Source of the DNA: Tetragonia tetragonoides
Taxonomy: Eukaryota; Streptophyta; Magnoliopsida; Caryophyllales; Aizoaceae
Length of the DNA: 64,000 nt
Direction of reading: 5' to 3'
Assembly (NCBI GenBank): GCA_038025085.1
Contig: CM076153.1
Coordinates: forward strand, 20,435,001-20,499,000
Shown here: piece by piece, positions 1-12,128 of the stretch
Layout of the letters: every line of letters starts with the position of its first letter
Numbering within the stretch: the stretch's first letter is position 1
Made by a program: the position numbers and the translations under genes
Notes under the pieces: model-generated
Seen by the model: the letters and a program-made list of their open reading frames with translations, nothing else
The model's database searches: none
What the model was told of the DNA's origin: nothing

Positions 1-622
1 AATAATGTTGTGAGAGAGAGAGATATTAAAATAATGCTGGCAGGCTACGTATCAGCCAGCTGTTGGTCCAATTTTTTTAAATTAATCAATACACACCCTA
101 AATTAATCAATACCACACCCTAAACATTAATGTTCCTAAAATACCCTTTAAAGTGAAAAATAAAATAGAGTAACCCTTTATCTCCATCTTCATTCCGCAT
201 GATAACACTTTGTCTCTCGTAGCATACAAAATGAAGTAAATTGGAAACGTTGAAGTTTGCATGCCTAATTTAAAGGCAGATTTGGGGAAAGCTCAAGATA
301 TATGCTGGCTCAAATCAATTTGATCTTTCATGGACCGGTTTATTCTTCAATGGATATGCTGGCTTAGATGCTGCTTATTATTCTCGTTCGCAAGCTTGTG
401 TCTAATTAGGTACAAGTAATAAACTTTCGCGTCTAAATTAGGCGTGGGGAGTGGTGTCATGTGTGTAGCTAATGGCTAAGGGGAGTAAAACGCAGATTAT
501 TAACATTTGTGCCCATATCAGGCGCATCGTATTAATATGTGCACTAAAATGAGGCGCATGTCAGGAACAATTACGCCAAAGTAAGGCGTAAGTTAGGCAG
601 GAAAACAAAATAGTGACCATAA
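1..622. other. Repeat-derived flank left of the gypsy element
   Basis: No coding sequence is recognisable. Around 70-150 it carries two close copies of a motif of the type AATCAATACCACACCCTAA. The inverted form of the same motif is found at 7685-7745, on the other side of the gypsy element. Joining 1-622 to 7480 onward would give a short non-autonomous element of under 1 kb with inverted ends, into which the retrotransposon inserted. Short GA-rich sequence occurs at 12-25. Confidence 0.45.
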
Positions 623-1447
623 TCTCACATGCTGACACTAAGTTCCCAATCACGACCTTGTCAACCCCGTGTGCCACTTGGCTCACTGTCCCGTTGGAAC
701 CAAGTCAGTCTTGTCCCGAGCTAAGTTAAGTAGGAAGCGATAGGTTTTGTGATGCCTCGGTTGTGGGTTAAGTGTTTATTCACAAGGAATTAAGTGGGAA
801 AATAGCTAAATGTGGGAAATGTTTTTGCTTTGTATTAATGCTTGTGTGAATGTACAAGGCTTTTCTGAATATGTCCAAATGAGTGAGGCAATCCCATATT
901 TATAGCGGCTCCTTGGTCCTAGGAAGCCTATAGAGAAAAGCCAAGTGTCAACCTCCTATAGAAAGTTCTAGAGAATTCTATACAAATATCTCCACAATTA
1001 TTTACAAGAGAAATAAGGAGAGAACTCTAGAACCTTAGCAAAATATCTAGGAAACCATTGGAAGCTTCCTTGGTGCCTTCTAAACTCTCCAATTCCCGGA
1101 TTACTCAAGAAGCCTCTGGAAACAGGGCTTTTCTGGAGGTTTCTGGAGGCTTCCAGGCTGTCAGTGCTTCCTGGGTGCCTCAGTCCTTGTCAGCGCCTTC
1201 CTGTCTTGCATCACCGCCACCTTGGCAGTGTTAGCACCCATGTCAGCGTCCAGCTTGGCTCCAAAAATAATTCTAACTCCCAGTATGAAAGTTAGACACT
1301 TCTAATGTTTCCTCCTGTCAGAATGGAAAAAGCTCTAAGACCTCTTTAGGGGGTAAGTGTTTCGTGAGAAGCACTCGGCAAAGCCCCCTAGCCACCCATG
1401 AGCCTTAGTCACACAAAGTGTCTGGTGAGGAGCGCGGGTCCGTGACA
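623..1447 (-). repeat. 3' LTR of the gypsy element
   Basis: This LTR of about 825 bp is matched along its whole length by 6658-7479. On the element's strand it begins TGTCACGGACC and ends near GTCAGCATGTGAGA. The two LTRs differ by scattered substitutions and small indels, so the insertion is not recent. Confidence 0.92.
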
Positions 1448-1459
1448 CTCTCCTTCACC
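1448..1459 (-). other. Polypurine tract of the gypsy element
   Basis: On the minus strand the sequence GGTGAAGGAGAG sits directly against the start of the 3' LTR, where the plus-strand primer of second-strand synthesis is expected. Confidence 0.75.
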
Positions 1460-1499
1460 AAAGCCGTTGACGTCCCCGTCAATGTTGCCCATCGTCCTG

Positions 1500-4400
1500 A
1501 GCGTCCCGAGTAGCCTGTCCTTTGAAGATCTCGATCACGTCCCTGAAGTGTCGTAGGTCTTCTTCCTTCTCCCATGATGCCTCACTCTCCGGAAGTCCCT
1601 TCCCTTTCACTAGGAACTCCCGGTAGTTAGGCACGCCCCTTTTTTCTGTATGAGGCGCTCGGCCATGACTTCCTCGATCTGTCGCTCATAGGATGTCACC
1701 ACGGCGAGGGGAGCCCGTTGAGACTCCTCTCTCCTCGGATCTCCTTCATCCCCATGATATGGCTTGAGCATGCTTACTTGGAACACCGGGTGCACCTTGA
1801 GCTTCGGTGGTAGCTCCAAGTGATAAGACACGTTCCCGACCCTTCGGAGGACGGGATAGGGTCCCTTATATTTTCGAACGAGTCCCTTGTGCACCTTCCA
1901 GAATGCTTAATTTGTTGCGGCAATATCTTAACCATCACCAAGTCACCGACTTGAAACTCGAGAGGCCGCCAACGCTTATCCGCCCATTTCTTCATCCTCT
2001 TGGCTGCCTTGTCCAAGTAAGACTTGGCAATCTCAAACTGATCATGCCACCCTCGGGCCATGTTGTATGCTGCCGGACTCGTCCCTTTATACTCGGACGC
2101 AACATTTTGAGGTGTCAATGGTTGCTGTCCTATGACAAGCTCAAATGGGTTATGCTGCGTCGACTCCGACTTCTTGAGATTATATGAGAATTGGGCCACG
2201 TCCATTATCTTCGCCCAATCCCGCTGATTTGCTCTCACGAAGTGTCGTAAGTACAACTCCAAGAGCGCGTTCACCCGATCCATCTGCCCATCTGTTTGCG
2301 GGTGGGAGCTAGTGGAGAAGTGCAAGCTTGAGCCCATAAGCTTGAACAGCTCCGTCCAAAACTTGGCCGTAAACCTGGGATCACGGTCGCTGATGATGCT
2401 TCGAGGAAGGCCCCAATATTTCACCATGTCTTAAAGAACAATCGAGCCGTCTCCTCGGCTGTGCAATCCCGTGGGGCATGGATAAACGTCCCATACTTCA
2501 AAAATCTGTCGACCACCACCTTGATCGACCCGCACCCATCAGACTTGGGGATTGCCGAGATGAAATCAATCGAGACGCTCTCCCACGGTCTCTGTGGAAT
2601 AGGCAAAGGCTCGAGCAACCCGACTGGTGAGCATTGTTCGATCTTGTCTTGCTGGCACACAAGACACGTACGAACATAAGACTTGATGTCGTCCCACATC
2701 CGTGGCCAGTAATAGGTGTCCTCCAGGAGTGCCAACGTGCGCTGTACTCCTGGATGACCAGCCCATTTGGAGTCATGACACTCCTTCATCAATTCTCGGT
2801 GTAGGTTGTCCCACCGAGGGATAAAGATACGATGCCCCACTGTAAAGAATAGATCGTCCTCTACCAAAATTTACCGCGTCTTCCCATCTTTGGCCATCTC
2901 CATCAAACTCTTGGCCAAAGTATCATGCTCCAACCCATCCTTGATACGCCCAAGGATGTTGCTGTCTACCCCACTAATGGTAGCCAGCATAATTTTCCGG
3001 CTATGTGCGTCCGCCACGATGTTTGCCTTGCCGGGCTTATACAACATCACATAATCAAACTCGACCATGAAATACTGTCACCGTGCTTTCTTTGGGCTTA
3101 GCTTCTTCTGATTGTAGAAATAACTTGTCGCCACGTTGTCGGTTTTGATGATAAACAGACTCCCGAGCAAATAATGCCTCCAAACTCGCAAGCAATGGAT
3201 GACGGATGTCATCTCTTTCTTGTGTACTAGGTAGCTCCGTTCAGTGTCATTGAGCTTCCGAGATTCGTAGGCAACGGGTTGCTCTTCTTGCACCAGCACC
3301 CCTCCGATGGCAAAGTCACTAGCGTCCGTATGCACCTCGAACGCCTTGGAATAGTCCGCGAGGGCCAACACTGGTTCCTCCGATATGGCCTACTTCAAAT
3401 CTTCAAAGGCCTGTTGGAAGGCTTCATCCCAACACCACGCGACCTTCTTCTTCAACAAGTTGGTCAGCGGTACCGCCCTTGTGGAATAGCCTTGGATGAA
3501 GAGCCGGTAATAGTTTTCTAACCCAAGGAATGACCGCAGCTCCGAGACATTCTTAGGTGGCTCCCATTCTTCTATGGTCTTCATCTTTGCCCGGTCCATC
3601 ATAATTGTCCCTTCCTTGATATAGTGTCCCAAGAAGTCCACCTCCGGTAAAGCGAACGAGCATTTCTCCTTCTTTACGTACAGCTCGTTCTCCCTTAGCA
3701 CTTGGAACACCTGTCTAAGATGCTGGACATGCTCTTCGAGCGTGTCGCTGTACACAACAATGTCATCGAGATAAACAACAACGAATTTATCAAGGAAAGG
3801 GTGTAATATCTTGTTCATCAACGTGCAGAACGTTGCCGGGGCGTTGGTTAAGCCAAACGGCATCACTAGAAACTCGTACGCTATCTGGTGACACAAGTTG
3901 TCTTGGGATCGTCCCCTTTCGCGATTAAAATCTGCCAGTACCCCGAACGCAGGTCCAACTTTGTAACATACCTTGCTTTGCCCAAGCGATCGAACAAGTC
4001 CGCCACCAAGGGAATGGGGTACTTGTTATTGACGATGATTTTGTTGAGGGCCTGGTAGTCAATACACATCCGCAACTACCCATCATGTTTCCGCTGAAAC
4101 AGTACCGCTGCCCCGAACGGTGCTTTGGACGACCTTATAAATCCTGAGTCCAAAAGCTCCTTGAGTTGTCTCCGCAACTCTTCTAACTCCGGTGGAGCCA
4201 TCCGAGAAGGCCCCATGGCTGGCGGTCGGGCTCCCGGCTCTAGCTCGATCTCATGATCCACCTCTCTCCTAGGTGGAAGACTCTTAGGGAGTTCTGGAGG
4301 CATCACGTCTCCAAACTCCTCCAGAACATTCTGGATTTCCCTAGGAACATCAAGAGAAGGAGTTCCTCTGCCAGCTTCAGTGTCGCCAAGTATGTGGCCT

Positions 4401-4936
4401 CCTTTCTCTTAACGCCCCTGTTATGTTGCAAGGATGACAGCATCTTGGTCTTGACCACTTCCCTCGCGACCGGGACCGCACACGCACCGCTACTCCTGGA
4501 AATCATCATGGTGCCATCCTTGTCGAAGGAAATGGGTTTCACGGCATCCATGAAATCCACCTCGAGCACCAGACGGTAGTCATCCATCTTCAGCACAGTC
4601 ATCCGCCTTTCCCCTCCACTCGCCAAGGTGTAAGGGAACTCCTTGAGCTACACCGTGAATAGGCATGGATGAAGAGTTGACGACCTTCATCCAGCCTGAC
4701 TCCTTGGTGTACTTTAACCCCAACCTCGTGGACTCCTTCGGCACGAAGTTATGCGTTGCTCCTGTGTCGACTAACGCCTTAGAGACCACTCCGTTCACCT
4801 TGGCCTCAACGAAAATTAGTCCCTTGGACGGACGCCCACTGTCAGATGACAACACCTTAACTCTGGCTACTTCGGCGTCTTGTGATGGCTGCGCCTTGGT
4901 TGCCTTGATGCTACTGAGGAAACGAAGGGCTCCCAT
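1500..4936 (-). pseudogene. gypsy pol: protease, RT, RNase H, integrase, chromodomain (broken)
   Basis: Read on the minus strand, the domains appear in order. An aspartic protease active site, LVDTGATHNF, is near 4770. The RT has the palm motif YLDDIVVYS near 3770 and the preceding FGLTNAPATF block. RNase H begins near 3340 (VHTDASDFAIGG). The integrase zinc region has HPGVQRTL and CLVCQQDK, and its core has SIDFISAIPK and SDRDPRF. A chromodomain follows near 1540-1700 (YREFLVKGKGLPESEASWE), which in chromoviruses is thought to guide integration to marked chromatin. Frame changes near 1890, 2420, 2870, 3070, 3390, 3890, 4076 and 4300-4600 break it, so it cannot make a full polyprotein. Confidence 0.9.
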
Positions 4937-6631
4937 CCTCGTTTCCTCGTTGAACTCGACTTGTCCTCACACCCAGACACCAAGAATTAAGCTTCTGTTG
5001 CTGAGGACACTCCCGGACAAAGTGCGGTTCACCACACAAGAAACAATCACGAGATTTACTCTTATCATTCAAGTGTTGGATGGACTTACCCTTGTCCTTT
5101 GCTGAGTTGAACGACGGTTTGTTGCCTCCTTGGTGGGTCTTTGCACCCCCACCGTTCTCCTTGCTTCCTTACGATCCCTCTTGTCCCTCTTTGAGTCCGG
5201 CGAGAACTAGATAAGGGACTCGGCCACCGAAACTGCATGTGCCAAGTCCTGCGCATCGCGCCGCTTGAACTCCTGTTTTACCCATGACTTTTGCCCATCC
5301 ATGAAGTAAAACAACCGGTCTTTGTCACTCATGTCGGCAATATCCAACATGAGAGTGGAATATTGCTTGATGTACTCCTTAATCGTGCTCGTATGACTGA
5401 CATTGCGGAGTTTCGCCCTTGCGAGCTCATCCGTATTTTCCGGAGAGAATTGTGTTTTAAGCTCTGTTCGGAACTCCTCTCGTGTCCTGATCGCCTTGTC
5501 GTCCTTCTCCTTATCACTGTGCTGCACCCTCCACCAAAGGATGGCGTCGTCGCATAGGTACATAGTGGTCATAGTGATTTTGGACGCATCGCCGTCCAAG
5601 TGTGTAGCATCAAAGTACCACTCGACACACCAAAGGAAGTTGTCGAGTTCCCTTGCGTCCCATTTTCCTGCGAATTTTGGTGGTTCTGGTACCTTGAGCC
5701 TTGGCGCCTCCCTCACCATAGCACTCCCAGCCACGGCCGCCTTGTAAAGCGTTAACTCCGTCTTCCTACTGTCCAACTCCGTCTGGACAGCCTAGATTAC
5801 GCCCATCAACCACTACAACAAATCATCACTTGTGCCATAGTTAAACTTGTGGCACAAGATTAAAATTTCTGTGGCTGAATTATCTAGCCACGGGAAAACT
5901 AGTTGTTTGGTCCCATGGCACAAGTGAACATGGCAAGAAGATTACCACGGAAAATAGGTTCCCTTGCATAAATCAATGTTCTTGCCACAGGCACACCTGT
6001 GGCTAATAGGTTACTCTAGCCACTAGTACTAACGTGGCAAGGCCAATGTAGTTGTGGCTAGTAGATCATGTAGCCACGCGATAAATCGTGGCAAAGAAAA
6101 AGGGGCCACAAAGTGTAACGTGACTAGTTGAGTATGCTAACAATTGACTTCCCGTGGAAAAATTTTCTAGTCGCGTTGATTTTTAGCTAATTCTTATATT
6201 TTTCCATAGCCTTATTCAAATGAAATAAATAAATTTGCCACAAATTTAAATTTCCCGTGGTAAGAGACAAATTTGGCACAAATTTAAATTTCCCGTGGCA
6301 TAATTCGTGGCACAAGTGACCTTTGTTGTAGTGAACTTAGTCTCCAGATTCGCCAAGTCCTCCTGGTACTTGGCCTTGAGTTCGTTGAGTGCAACCAACA
6401 TCTTCTCACTCAGGTCTTCGGACGCTGTCTCAACATCGTCCAACCTCCAGTCTGAGTTGTCGGCCCGGGATTCCAGCAGCGCGATAGTGTCAGTGAGCTT
6501 GACGACGATGTTCTCGACGTCCTGCTTATTATTCTTGCATCCGGTCTGTGCTTCCTCGTGAATCACTCTCGATGCTTCAATGCTGCCTTTCTCTCCTCAA
6601 GACATGGCAACGAAGTCCCGTCTCGTACCAT
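4937..6631 (-). pseudogene. gypsy gag, interrupted by a MITE
   Basis: A candidate ATG lies at 6631, just after the primer site. The N-terminal part (about 6570-6340) is helical. Frameshifts are already present near 6570. After the MITE at 5811-6333 the capsid-like core continues from 5776 to 5207, with the gag signature region FAGKWDARELDNFLWCVEWY and a downstream tryptophan-rich helix. A CCHC zinc knuckle of form C-x2-C-x4-H-x4-C (CFLCGEPHFVREC) is encoded near 5010-5050, after a further frame change. The gene packaged element RNA when intact; here it is dead. Confidence 0.85.
5811..6333. mobile_element. CACTA-type MITE inserted in gag
   Basis: The 523-bp insert begins CACTACAACAAAT and ends TTTGTTGTAGTG, which are perfect inverted ends over 11-12 bases and match CACTA superfamily termini. 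It is flanked by a 3-bp duplication AAC (5808-5810 and 6334-6336), the size typical of CACTA elements. The inside holds many copies of GTGGCACAAG- and TAGCCAC-like subterminal motifs in both orientations and no coding sequence, so it is non-autonomous. Confidence 0.92.
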
Positions 6632-6643
6632 GCCTTAACCGGA

Positions 6644-6655
6644 GCTCTGATACCA
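6644..6655 (-). other. Primer binding site (initiator Met tRNA)
   Basis: On the minus strand the sequence TGGTATCAGAGC lies two or three bases after the 5' LTR. It is the classic plant retrotransposon complement to the 3' end of initiator methionine tRNA and fixes the 5' LTR boundary and element orientation. Confidence 0.92.
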
Positions 6656-6657
6656 CT

Positions 6658-7479
6658 TCTCACGTGCTGACACTAAGTCCCCAATCACGACCTTGTCAAC
6701 CCCGTGTGTCACTCGGCTCACTTTCCCGTTGGAACCAAGTCAGGCTTGTCCCGAGCTAAGTTAAGTCGGAAGCGATAGGTTTTGTGATGCCTCTCATTGT
6801 GGGTTAAGTGTTTATTCATAATGAATTAAAGTGGGAGAATAGCTAAGTGTGGGAAATGTTTTGCTTTGTATTAATGCTTGTGTGAATGTACAAGGCTTTT
6901 CTGAATATGTCCAAATGAATGAGACAATCCCATATTTATAGAGCTCCTTGGCCCTAGGAAGCCTCTAGAGAAATGCCAAGTGTCAAGCACCTATAGGAAG
7001 TTCTAGAGAATTCTACACAAATATCTCCATAATTATTTACAAGAGAAATAAGGAGAGAACTCTAGAACCTTAGAAAAATATCTAGGAAACCCTTGGAAGC
7101 TTCCTTGGTGCCTTCTAGACTCTCCAATTCTCAGGTTATCCAAGACGCCTCTGGAAATAGGGCTTTTCCGGAGATTTTTGGAGTTTTCCAAGCTGTCAAC
7201 GCCTCCTGGGTGCCTCGGTCCTTGTCAGCGCCTTCTTGTCTCGCGTCAGCGCCACCTTGGCAGTGTCAGCGCCCATGTCATTGTTCAGCTCTGCTCCCAA
7301 AATAATTCTAACTCCCAATATGAAAGTTAGACACTTTCAATGTTTCCTCGAGTCATGGGAAAAGCTCTAAGACCTCTTTAGGGGGTAAGTTCTTCGCGAG
7401 AAGCACTCAACAAAGCCCCCTAGCCACCCATGCGCCCTAGTCACGCATGGTGTCCGGTGAGGAGAGCGGGTCCGTGACA
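6658..7479 (-). repeat. 5' LTR of the gypsy element
   Basis: This is the partner of 623-1447, about 822 bp. On the minus strand it starts TGTCACGGACC and ends just before the initiator-Met primer site. Its position beside the primer site makes it the 5' LTR. Confidence 0.92.
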
Positions 7480-7970
7480 ATAAGCCATCAATCACCGTTT
7501 GGCAGAAACAATTCAAGATTGATTACAAAAAAGGCTGATCATCAAGCAGGACACTAAATTCTCACCACATTTCATTATTGATTACATTACTTGGCTACTG
7601 AGTGATTTATAGTGGGACTTTGTCCCCCCAAATCAGATTTCATATGATTCAAGTACTCTGTAGTTTGGTAAAAAGAAGGGCAATTTTGGTATATTTTTTA
7701 TTTAGGTGTGGTATTGATTAAGTTAGGGTGTGGTATTAACGCGAAATGTTTTTTTAACTCATTACAAGTTTGCAACGATTATAATTAAAAAAATAAAAAT
7801 CCAAAAAAGAAAAAAAGATACCAATGGTTATGTTTTTCAGCACTCTATAGAATGAGACCAAATTTGCTATATTTTTGCACAAATCTCAAATTAGTCATTC
7901 TCTATCCTAATTTGTAATTTTCCTTCTACAATTCATTTTATATTTTTCAATGATTAATGATTTATATAAT
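7480..7970. other. Flank between gypsy element and solo LTR
   Basis: No gene is seen. The stretch 7685-7745 contains TAGGTGTGGTATTGATTAAG and a second GTGTGGTATTAA, the inverted counterpart of the motif at 70-150. The remainder is AT-rich. Confidence 0.4.
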
Positions 7971-8311
7971 TGTGATACCCCAATATTTTCAATAAATTAT
8001 AATATCGATTTATAAATGATTTATAAATAGTTTCGAAAATTAAAGCAATAATAATATTAATTATTATTATGGGACTTTCATAATTTATATTTATCAAATT
8101 TGGGGATTTTAACATTAGTGCGGGACGGAGGAAGTATATGAATAAGAATTATTCATATTGCCTTTTTTAGCTTTAATTAGCAAACTAAATCAGAAAATTA
8201 TTTAAAGCTTTCCTAAACCTATTAGTATTGACTTTCATTGACTAGGAAACCCAGAGAGGTCTATATAGGCAAAGTAAGAGGGCTATTAGTCAGTTTGCCT
8301 GTCCCTCACTT

Positions 8312-8375
<64 letters not shown>

Positions 8376-9677
8376 AGTTCTCTCTCTCTCTCTCTCTCTC
8401 TCCGGCTCCCACTCTCTCCTCCCTGCCTCGCCGACCACCGGCCAGGGCCACCGGTAAGACTCTTTCCTTCTCTCTATTTTCTTTCTCTCTCTCCTCCTCT
8501 TCTCTTTCGCGATATCTCTCCCTCTCTCCTCTCTGTTTTCTTTTGGGTCGCGTGGTCACCGCGCCACCACCGGACCATCAAGTCGTTGCCTGGGTGGCGA
8601 CCGGTGGGTGGCCGGTGTCGACCACCCCCTCCCCATGCTCTCTTTCTTCTTCCCACTTTCTTTCTCTTGCACTCTCTCTCCTGTTCTCTTTCTCTCTCCT
8701 CTTGCCGAACCTCCGGCGGCCCCCTCACCAGCCATGGTGGTTGGTGGGTGGTGGTGATGGTGATGGGTCGGGCTATGGGCCACCATGCATGGGTGGCCGT
8801 GGCCTAGACTTGGATTTTAAGTTAGGGTTTCAGTTTTTATTTTCGTAATTAATTATTTTTGATTTTCTGCAGATTTAATTTTATTGTTTATATTACTCTG
8901 CACTCATTTTGTTACTTTTGTATAGTGATTCCCAAGTTACTTATGGACACCTCATATTGTGTCTGAGACGCATCATTTCCCATTTATTAAGTGCTCTAGA
9001 CTCTCTTATTATACTAGAGGTAGTGTGCACACTATAGTCATTAAGTCCATGGCGTGATTGTATCTTTCAATGAACAGTATGAGTAATCGTTGTTCTATTC
9101 GCTCTCTTACATCTCTCTAATGAAGACGGATTGTCTATGTTGTGTTTCGAATGATCACTATACAAGAATTGCATGTAAATAAAGGACGTTATGCATATGC
9201 TTGATTATATGCTTATGTGCGTATGCAAATGAATTTCAATGATTCTTCTAAAACCTCAACTAAGGTTTGCGAAGTGTTTTTACTGGGTACAGATGATGTT
9301 TATTTAGTTTACCTGATTTTTGTTTCTCTTTTGTTTCTTTTCTTTTCTTCTGTAGTTTGTTGTCGTCACGGAAACCAAAGTGCGGGTTTAGTCGAGTGAG
9401 GGCGTACAACTTGGAAGATAGAGTTAGCGTCAATTTTTAGGTCTCTCTTGTCCAGTTTAGATTGTTGGGATTTATGGTTTATGCCATTTTATTTGAAGGT
9501 AAAGTTGTAAAAATTGGATTAATGGACTTAAGTTTACTATTTAAGATAACTCTGATATTAAGGGATAAATAAATGTCGCAGTGGCGCCATCGGGTTTGTG
9601 ACGGTTCAATGGTGTTGAGTCGTATACAACGACGTCGATAGCTCCTAGGAAATCGTTGTCAATTCGGGGGTGTTACA
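7971..9677. mobile_element. Solo LTR with 5-bp target duplication
   Basis: The segment starts TGTGATACCCCAA and ends GGGGGTGTTACA, so it has TG...CA ends that are imperfect inverted copies of each other, as in many plant LTRs. ATAAT flanks it on both sides (7966-7970 and 9678-9682). No protein-coding or primer sequence lies inside. A TATA-like CTATATAGGC near 8261 followed by a long CT-rich tract suggests the LTR promoter and leader read on the plus strand. Recombination between two LTRs usually leaves such solo copies. Confidence 0.82.
8316..8402. repeat. (CT)n microsatellite in solo LTR
   Basis: A nearly pure CT run, interrupted once near 8373, is followed by further CT-rich sequence to about 8710. 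Long open frames here on both strands are products of the repeat and are not genes. Confidence 0.95.
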
Positions 9678-10603
9678 ATAATAAATGCTAAAAATTAACA
9701 AATGAGAGTGAATGTGATGAGCCAAGAATGTGGGGTCATGATGAATGAATGAGAGTTTTGGTTGAGTTCATGAGATAGGATCATGGTGCGGTCGAGGAGG
9801 GTGAAAGGAGGAGAGAGAGTCATAAACCCAGATTGTTAAGTTCATTGATACTAATACTCTTAGCCCCACCCTACAATCAAAGTAGTGCATTAGAGACAGT
9901 AAAAAAATAACATTCCACTTTTATACAACCCTACTTTTTATTTAATACCACCCAAATTAACCAATGTGTTCCTTTAATACCTCATTTAAATAAGAACTCT
10001 CTCCTCACCCCATTCTCTCTCCTCACCCTAACCAACCTACAACCTCCCAACTGGAGCTCAGCCGGCCAGGCGCCGCCCCCCATCGGCCTCTCTCTTATTC
10101 TCCTCCACCGTCGGCGCCATCAACCACCTTCATACCACCAAGGTACACTACATCATACCACCCCATCTCCCTCTTCTGAATTTTGTTTTTTTAATAGATC
10201 TAGTTTTATCGGCGACGTTGTGGCGTCGCCGGAGTAATAAATCGAAAGACACAGGTATAGAATAGAAAACGGTCCCTCGCGCGGCACCCAAGTGAGACGC
10301 GCACCACCCAGGTAATGCGCGAGGTCACGCGGCACCCCGGTGAGGCGCGACCTCGCGCTGCACCTGGGCACGACGGGAGCGACCTCGATTTGATATATAT
10401 TGGTTTTTCAAGTATATGCTTAATTTAGAACGTTTAGTGTTTAAATATGTTAAACTATTTTTTAGTGTATTTTGTATATAATATATATGATTAAGTTAAT
10501 TTGATAAATATTAGTGAAGGTTATTATGATTCATAATATAATTATTAATTGTAAATTAATTGATTGTAATTTTGTTATAAAAATGTAGTAACTTAGAATG
10601 ATT

Positions 10604-10787
<184 letters not shown>

Positions 10788-10929
10788 TTTCTAATTGATG
10801 AAAGATGGTTGATCGAGATGATGCTGATGATAGACATAGGGGGGAAAGAAGCCCCGTAAGGGGGAGTATGCGAGGACTCGGTTAGAGGGTCGAGTTATTA
10901 TGGTTTTCTTTTACATGCATGGATTTATT

Positions 10930-11775
10930 CTTATTTTCCTATATTCTATAATGCTCAAGCGTCGGGGTGGACTAATGCTCTACCATTTGCCTAGAGGTGG
11001 GTCCCCAGGAAAGAAGAAAATGCTAGAAAACGCTTATGGGATGTGTGTGTGTGAGGCTTGATCGCATGAGTTCGCTAGAGGTACTTGTTATTTGTTGTAT
11101 TAATTTGGGTAATGATCATCGATATGAAAAATAAATTTTGCTAATTTTTGTCACTAATAGGTAGTGTGGACCTCTTTTCACCTCGATCCTTCATCGACGG
11201 TTCCTGTCACACTCTTTCATGGTACCATGCATTGCTTAGATATCATGGAGATGTACATACCGGATCGGGTATTACGACAACTAGGCTATGTGTATCAACA
11301 ACCTAAGGCTGCACTCATGCCTTGAGAAGAGTGTCGGTCGCCGAGAAATAGATTGTAAATGGTGAAACATCCCTCTGGATATGTTTATTGGCAATCGAGG
11401 GAAAATCATCTTCGTAATTTGCAGCGTGATTACCGCAGGGCTTCTCGTGCCTCAGATGTACATTGTGAGTACATGGAGTGCTTTCTGTCACGTTCGCATC
11501 CATGTGTGGTTCCTTGGGTTGATGAGGCACCAGCTGTTACACCACTGTCACATGACGCGGTAATGAAAAATACTTTGTCTAGTAGCATTATTTATACGAT
11601 TGTCAATCAACTATGTTTACTCTTTTGGATGCAGCATCTTCGACATCTTGGTGAACAAGCCTATTGGATGAATTCGAGTAGAAAGCCTACTCACTACAAC
11701 TTGTTTAAGTCCGAGATTGAGGATATGTGCCAGACCTTACAAGATTTCACGCATCTTGTTCCTCCTCCACGTTAA
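10930..11775 (+). pseudogene. MAIN-like plant mobile domain gene, C-terminal fragment
   Basis: Three coding blocks are visible. The first, about 10955-11090, reads like the WTxALxFA...LDRM region. The second starts after an AG near 11159 (WTSFHLDPS...CLDIMEMYIPDRVLRQLGY), and continues, after a stop and a frame change near 11320-11355, as HPSGYVYWQSRENHLRNLQR. The third follows a GT/AG intron (about 11560-11630) and ends LVPPPR-stop at 11775. The PDRVLRQLGY block and the order of motifs match the C-terminus of the MAIN/plant mobile domain family, often labelled phosphatase 7 long-form homolog. In-frame stops and the missing N-terminus make it a pseudogene. Confidence 0.65.
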
Positions 11776-12051
11776 TCTTCACAAGGTTCTCCACGTGGCT
11801 AGTTTTAGAAAAGTTCAAATATATAGTTTATTAATGGATATGATTTAATGCACTATTATATATTATTTAGTGAATTTTAAAAATAATGGTCATAGATGTA
11901 TGGATTTTTAGTTATGGTCAAATTTTCATTAAGATTTAATTTTTTTTATTATCATAAATACCATTCAAATTTATATAAATTAGTGAAAGTATATACTATA
12001 TATACCATAAATTAAATTTATCTATACATACCATGAAATAAAATTTAAAAG

Positions 12052-12128
12052 TCAAAATAAAAGAAATTCATTAATTGTACCTGGGAACACTTCCTCACAT
12101 GCATTAAGGAGCGCTGCCTCCTTATCAG
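12052..12128 (-). pseudogene. MULE/FAR1-type transposase fragment, downstream half
   Basis: On the minus strand it reads DKEAALLNACEEVFPGT and then decays to a stop. This matches the part of MULE-domain transposases just after the second catalytic Asp region. The upstream half of the same gene lies at 18358-18720, past the LTR element. The break is at the Asp codon inside the target duplication ATCAG. Confidence 0.75.

Larger units (their letters stand above)
623..7479 (-). mobile_element. Degenerate Ty3/gypsy chromovirus retrotransposon, complete with both LTRs
   Basis: The element lies on the minus strand, so its 5' LTR is on the right. Order on that strand: 5' LTR (6658-7479), primer site matching initiator Met tRNA (6644-6655), gag with a CCHC knuckle, aspartic protease, reverse transcriptase, RNase H, integrase, chromodomain, polypurine tract (1448-1459), 3' LTR (623-1447). 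The order protease-RT-RNaseH-integrase marks Ty3/gypsy, and the chromodomain after the integrase marks a chromovirus. The frame is broken in many places, so the copy is defective. A candidate target duplication is ATAA at 619-622 and 7480-7483. A CACTA-type MITE interrupts gag at 5811-6333. The sub-lineage cannot be settled by eye. Confidence 0.93.

Noticed and set aside
1807..2679. Plus-strand open frames in the gypsy region
   Set aside because: They are antisense to integrase and downstream pol coding sequence.
8118..8140. GGGACGGAGGAAGTA, similar to Stowaway-type MITE ends
   Set aside because: Only one end was found, and it lies inside the solo LTR.
8238..8848. Several long overlapping open frames on both strands
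   Set aside because: They translate the CT-rich tract of the solo LTR into Ser/Leu or Arg/Glu runs. This is low-complexity sequence, not a gene.
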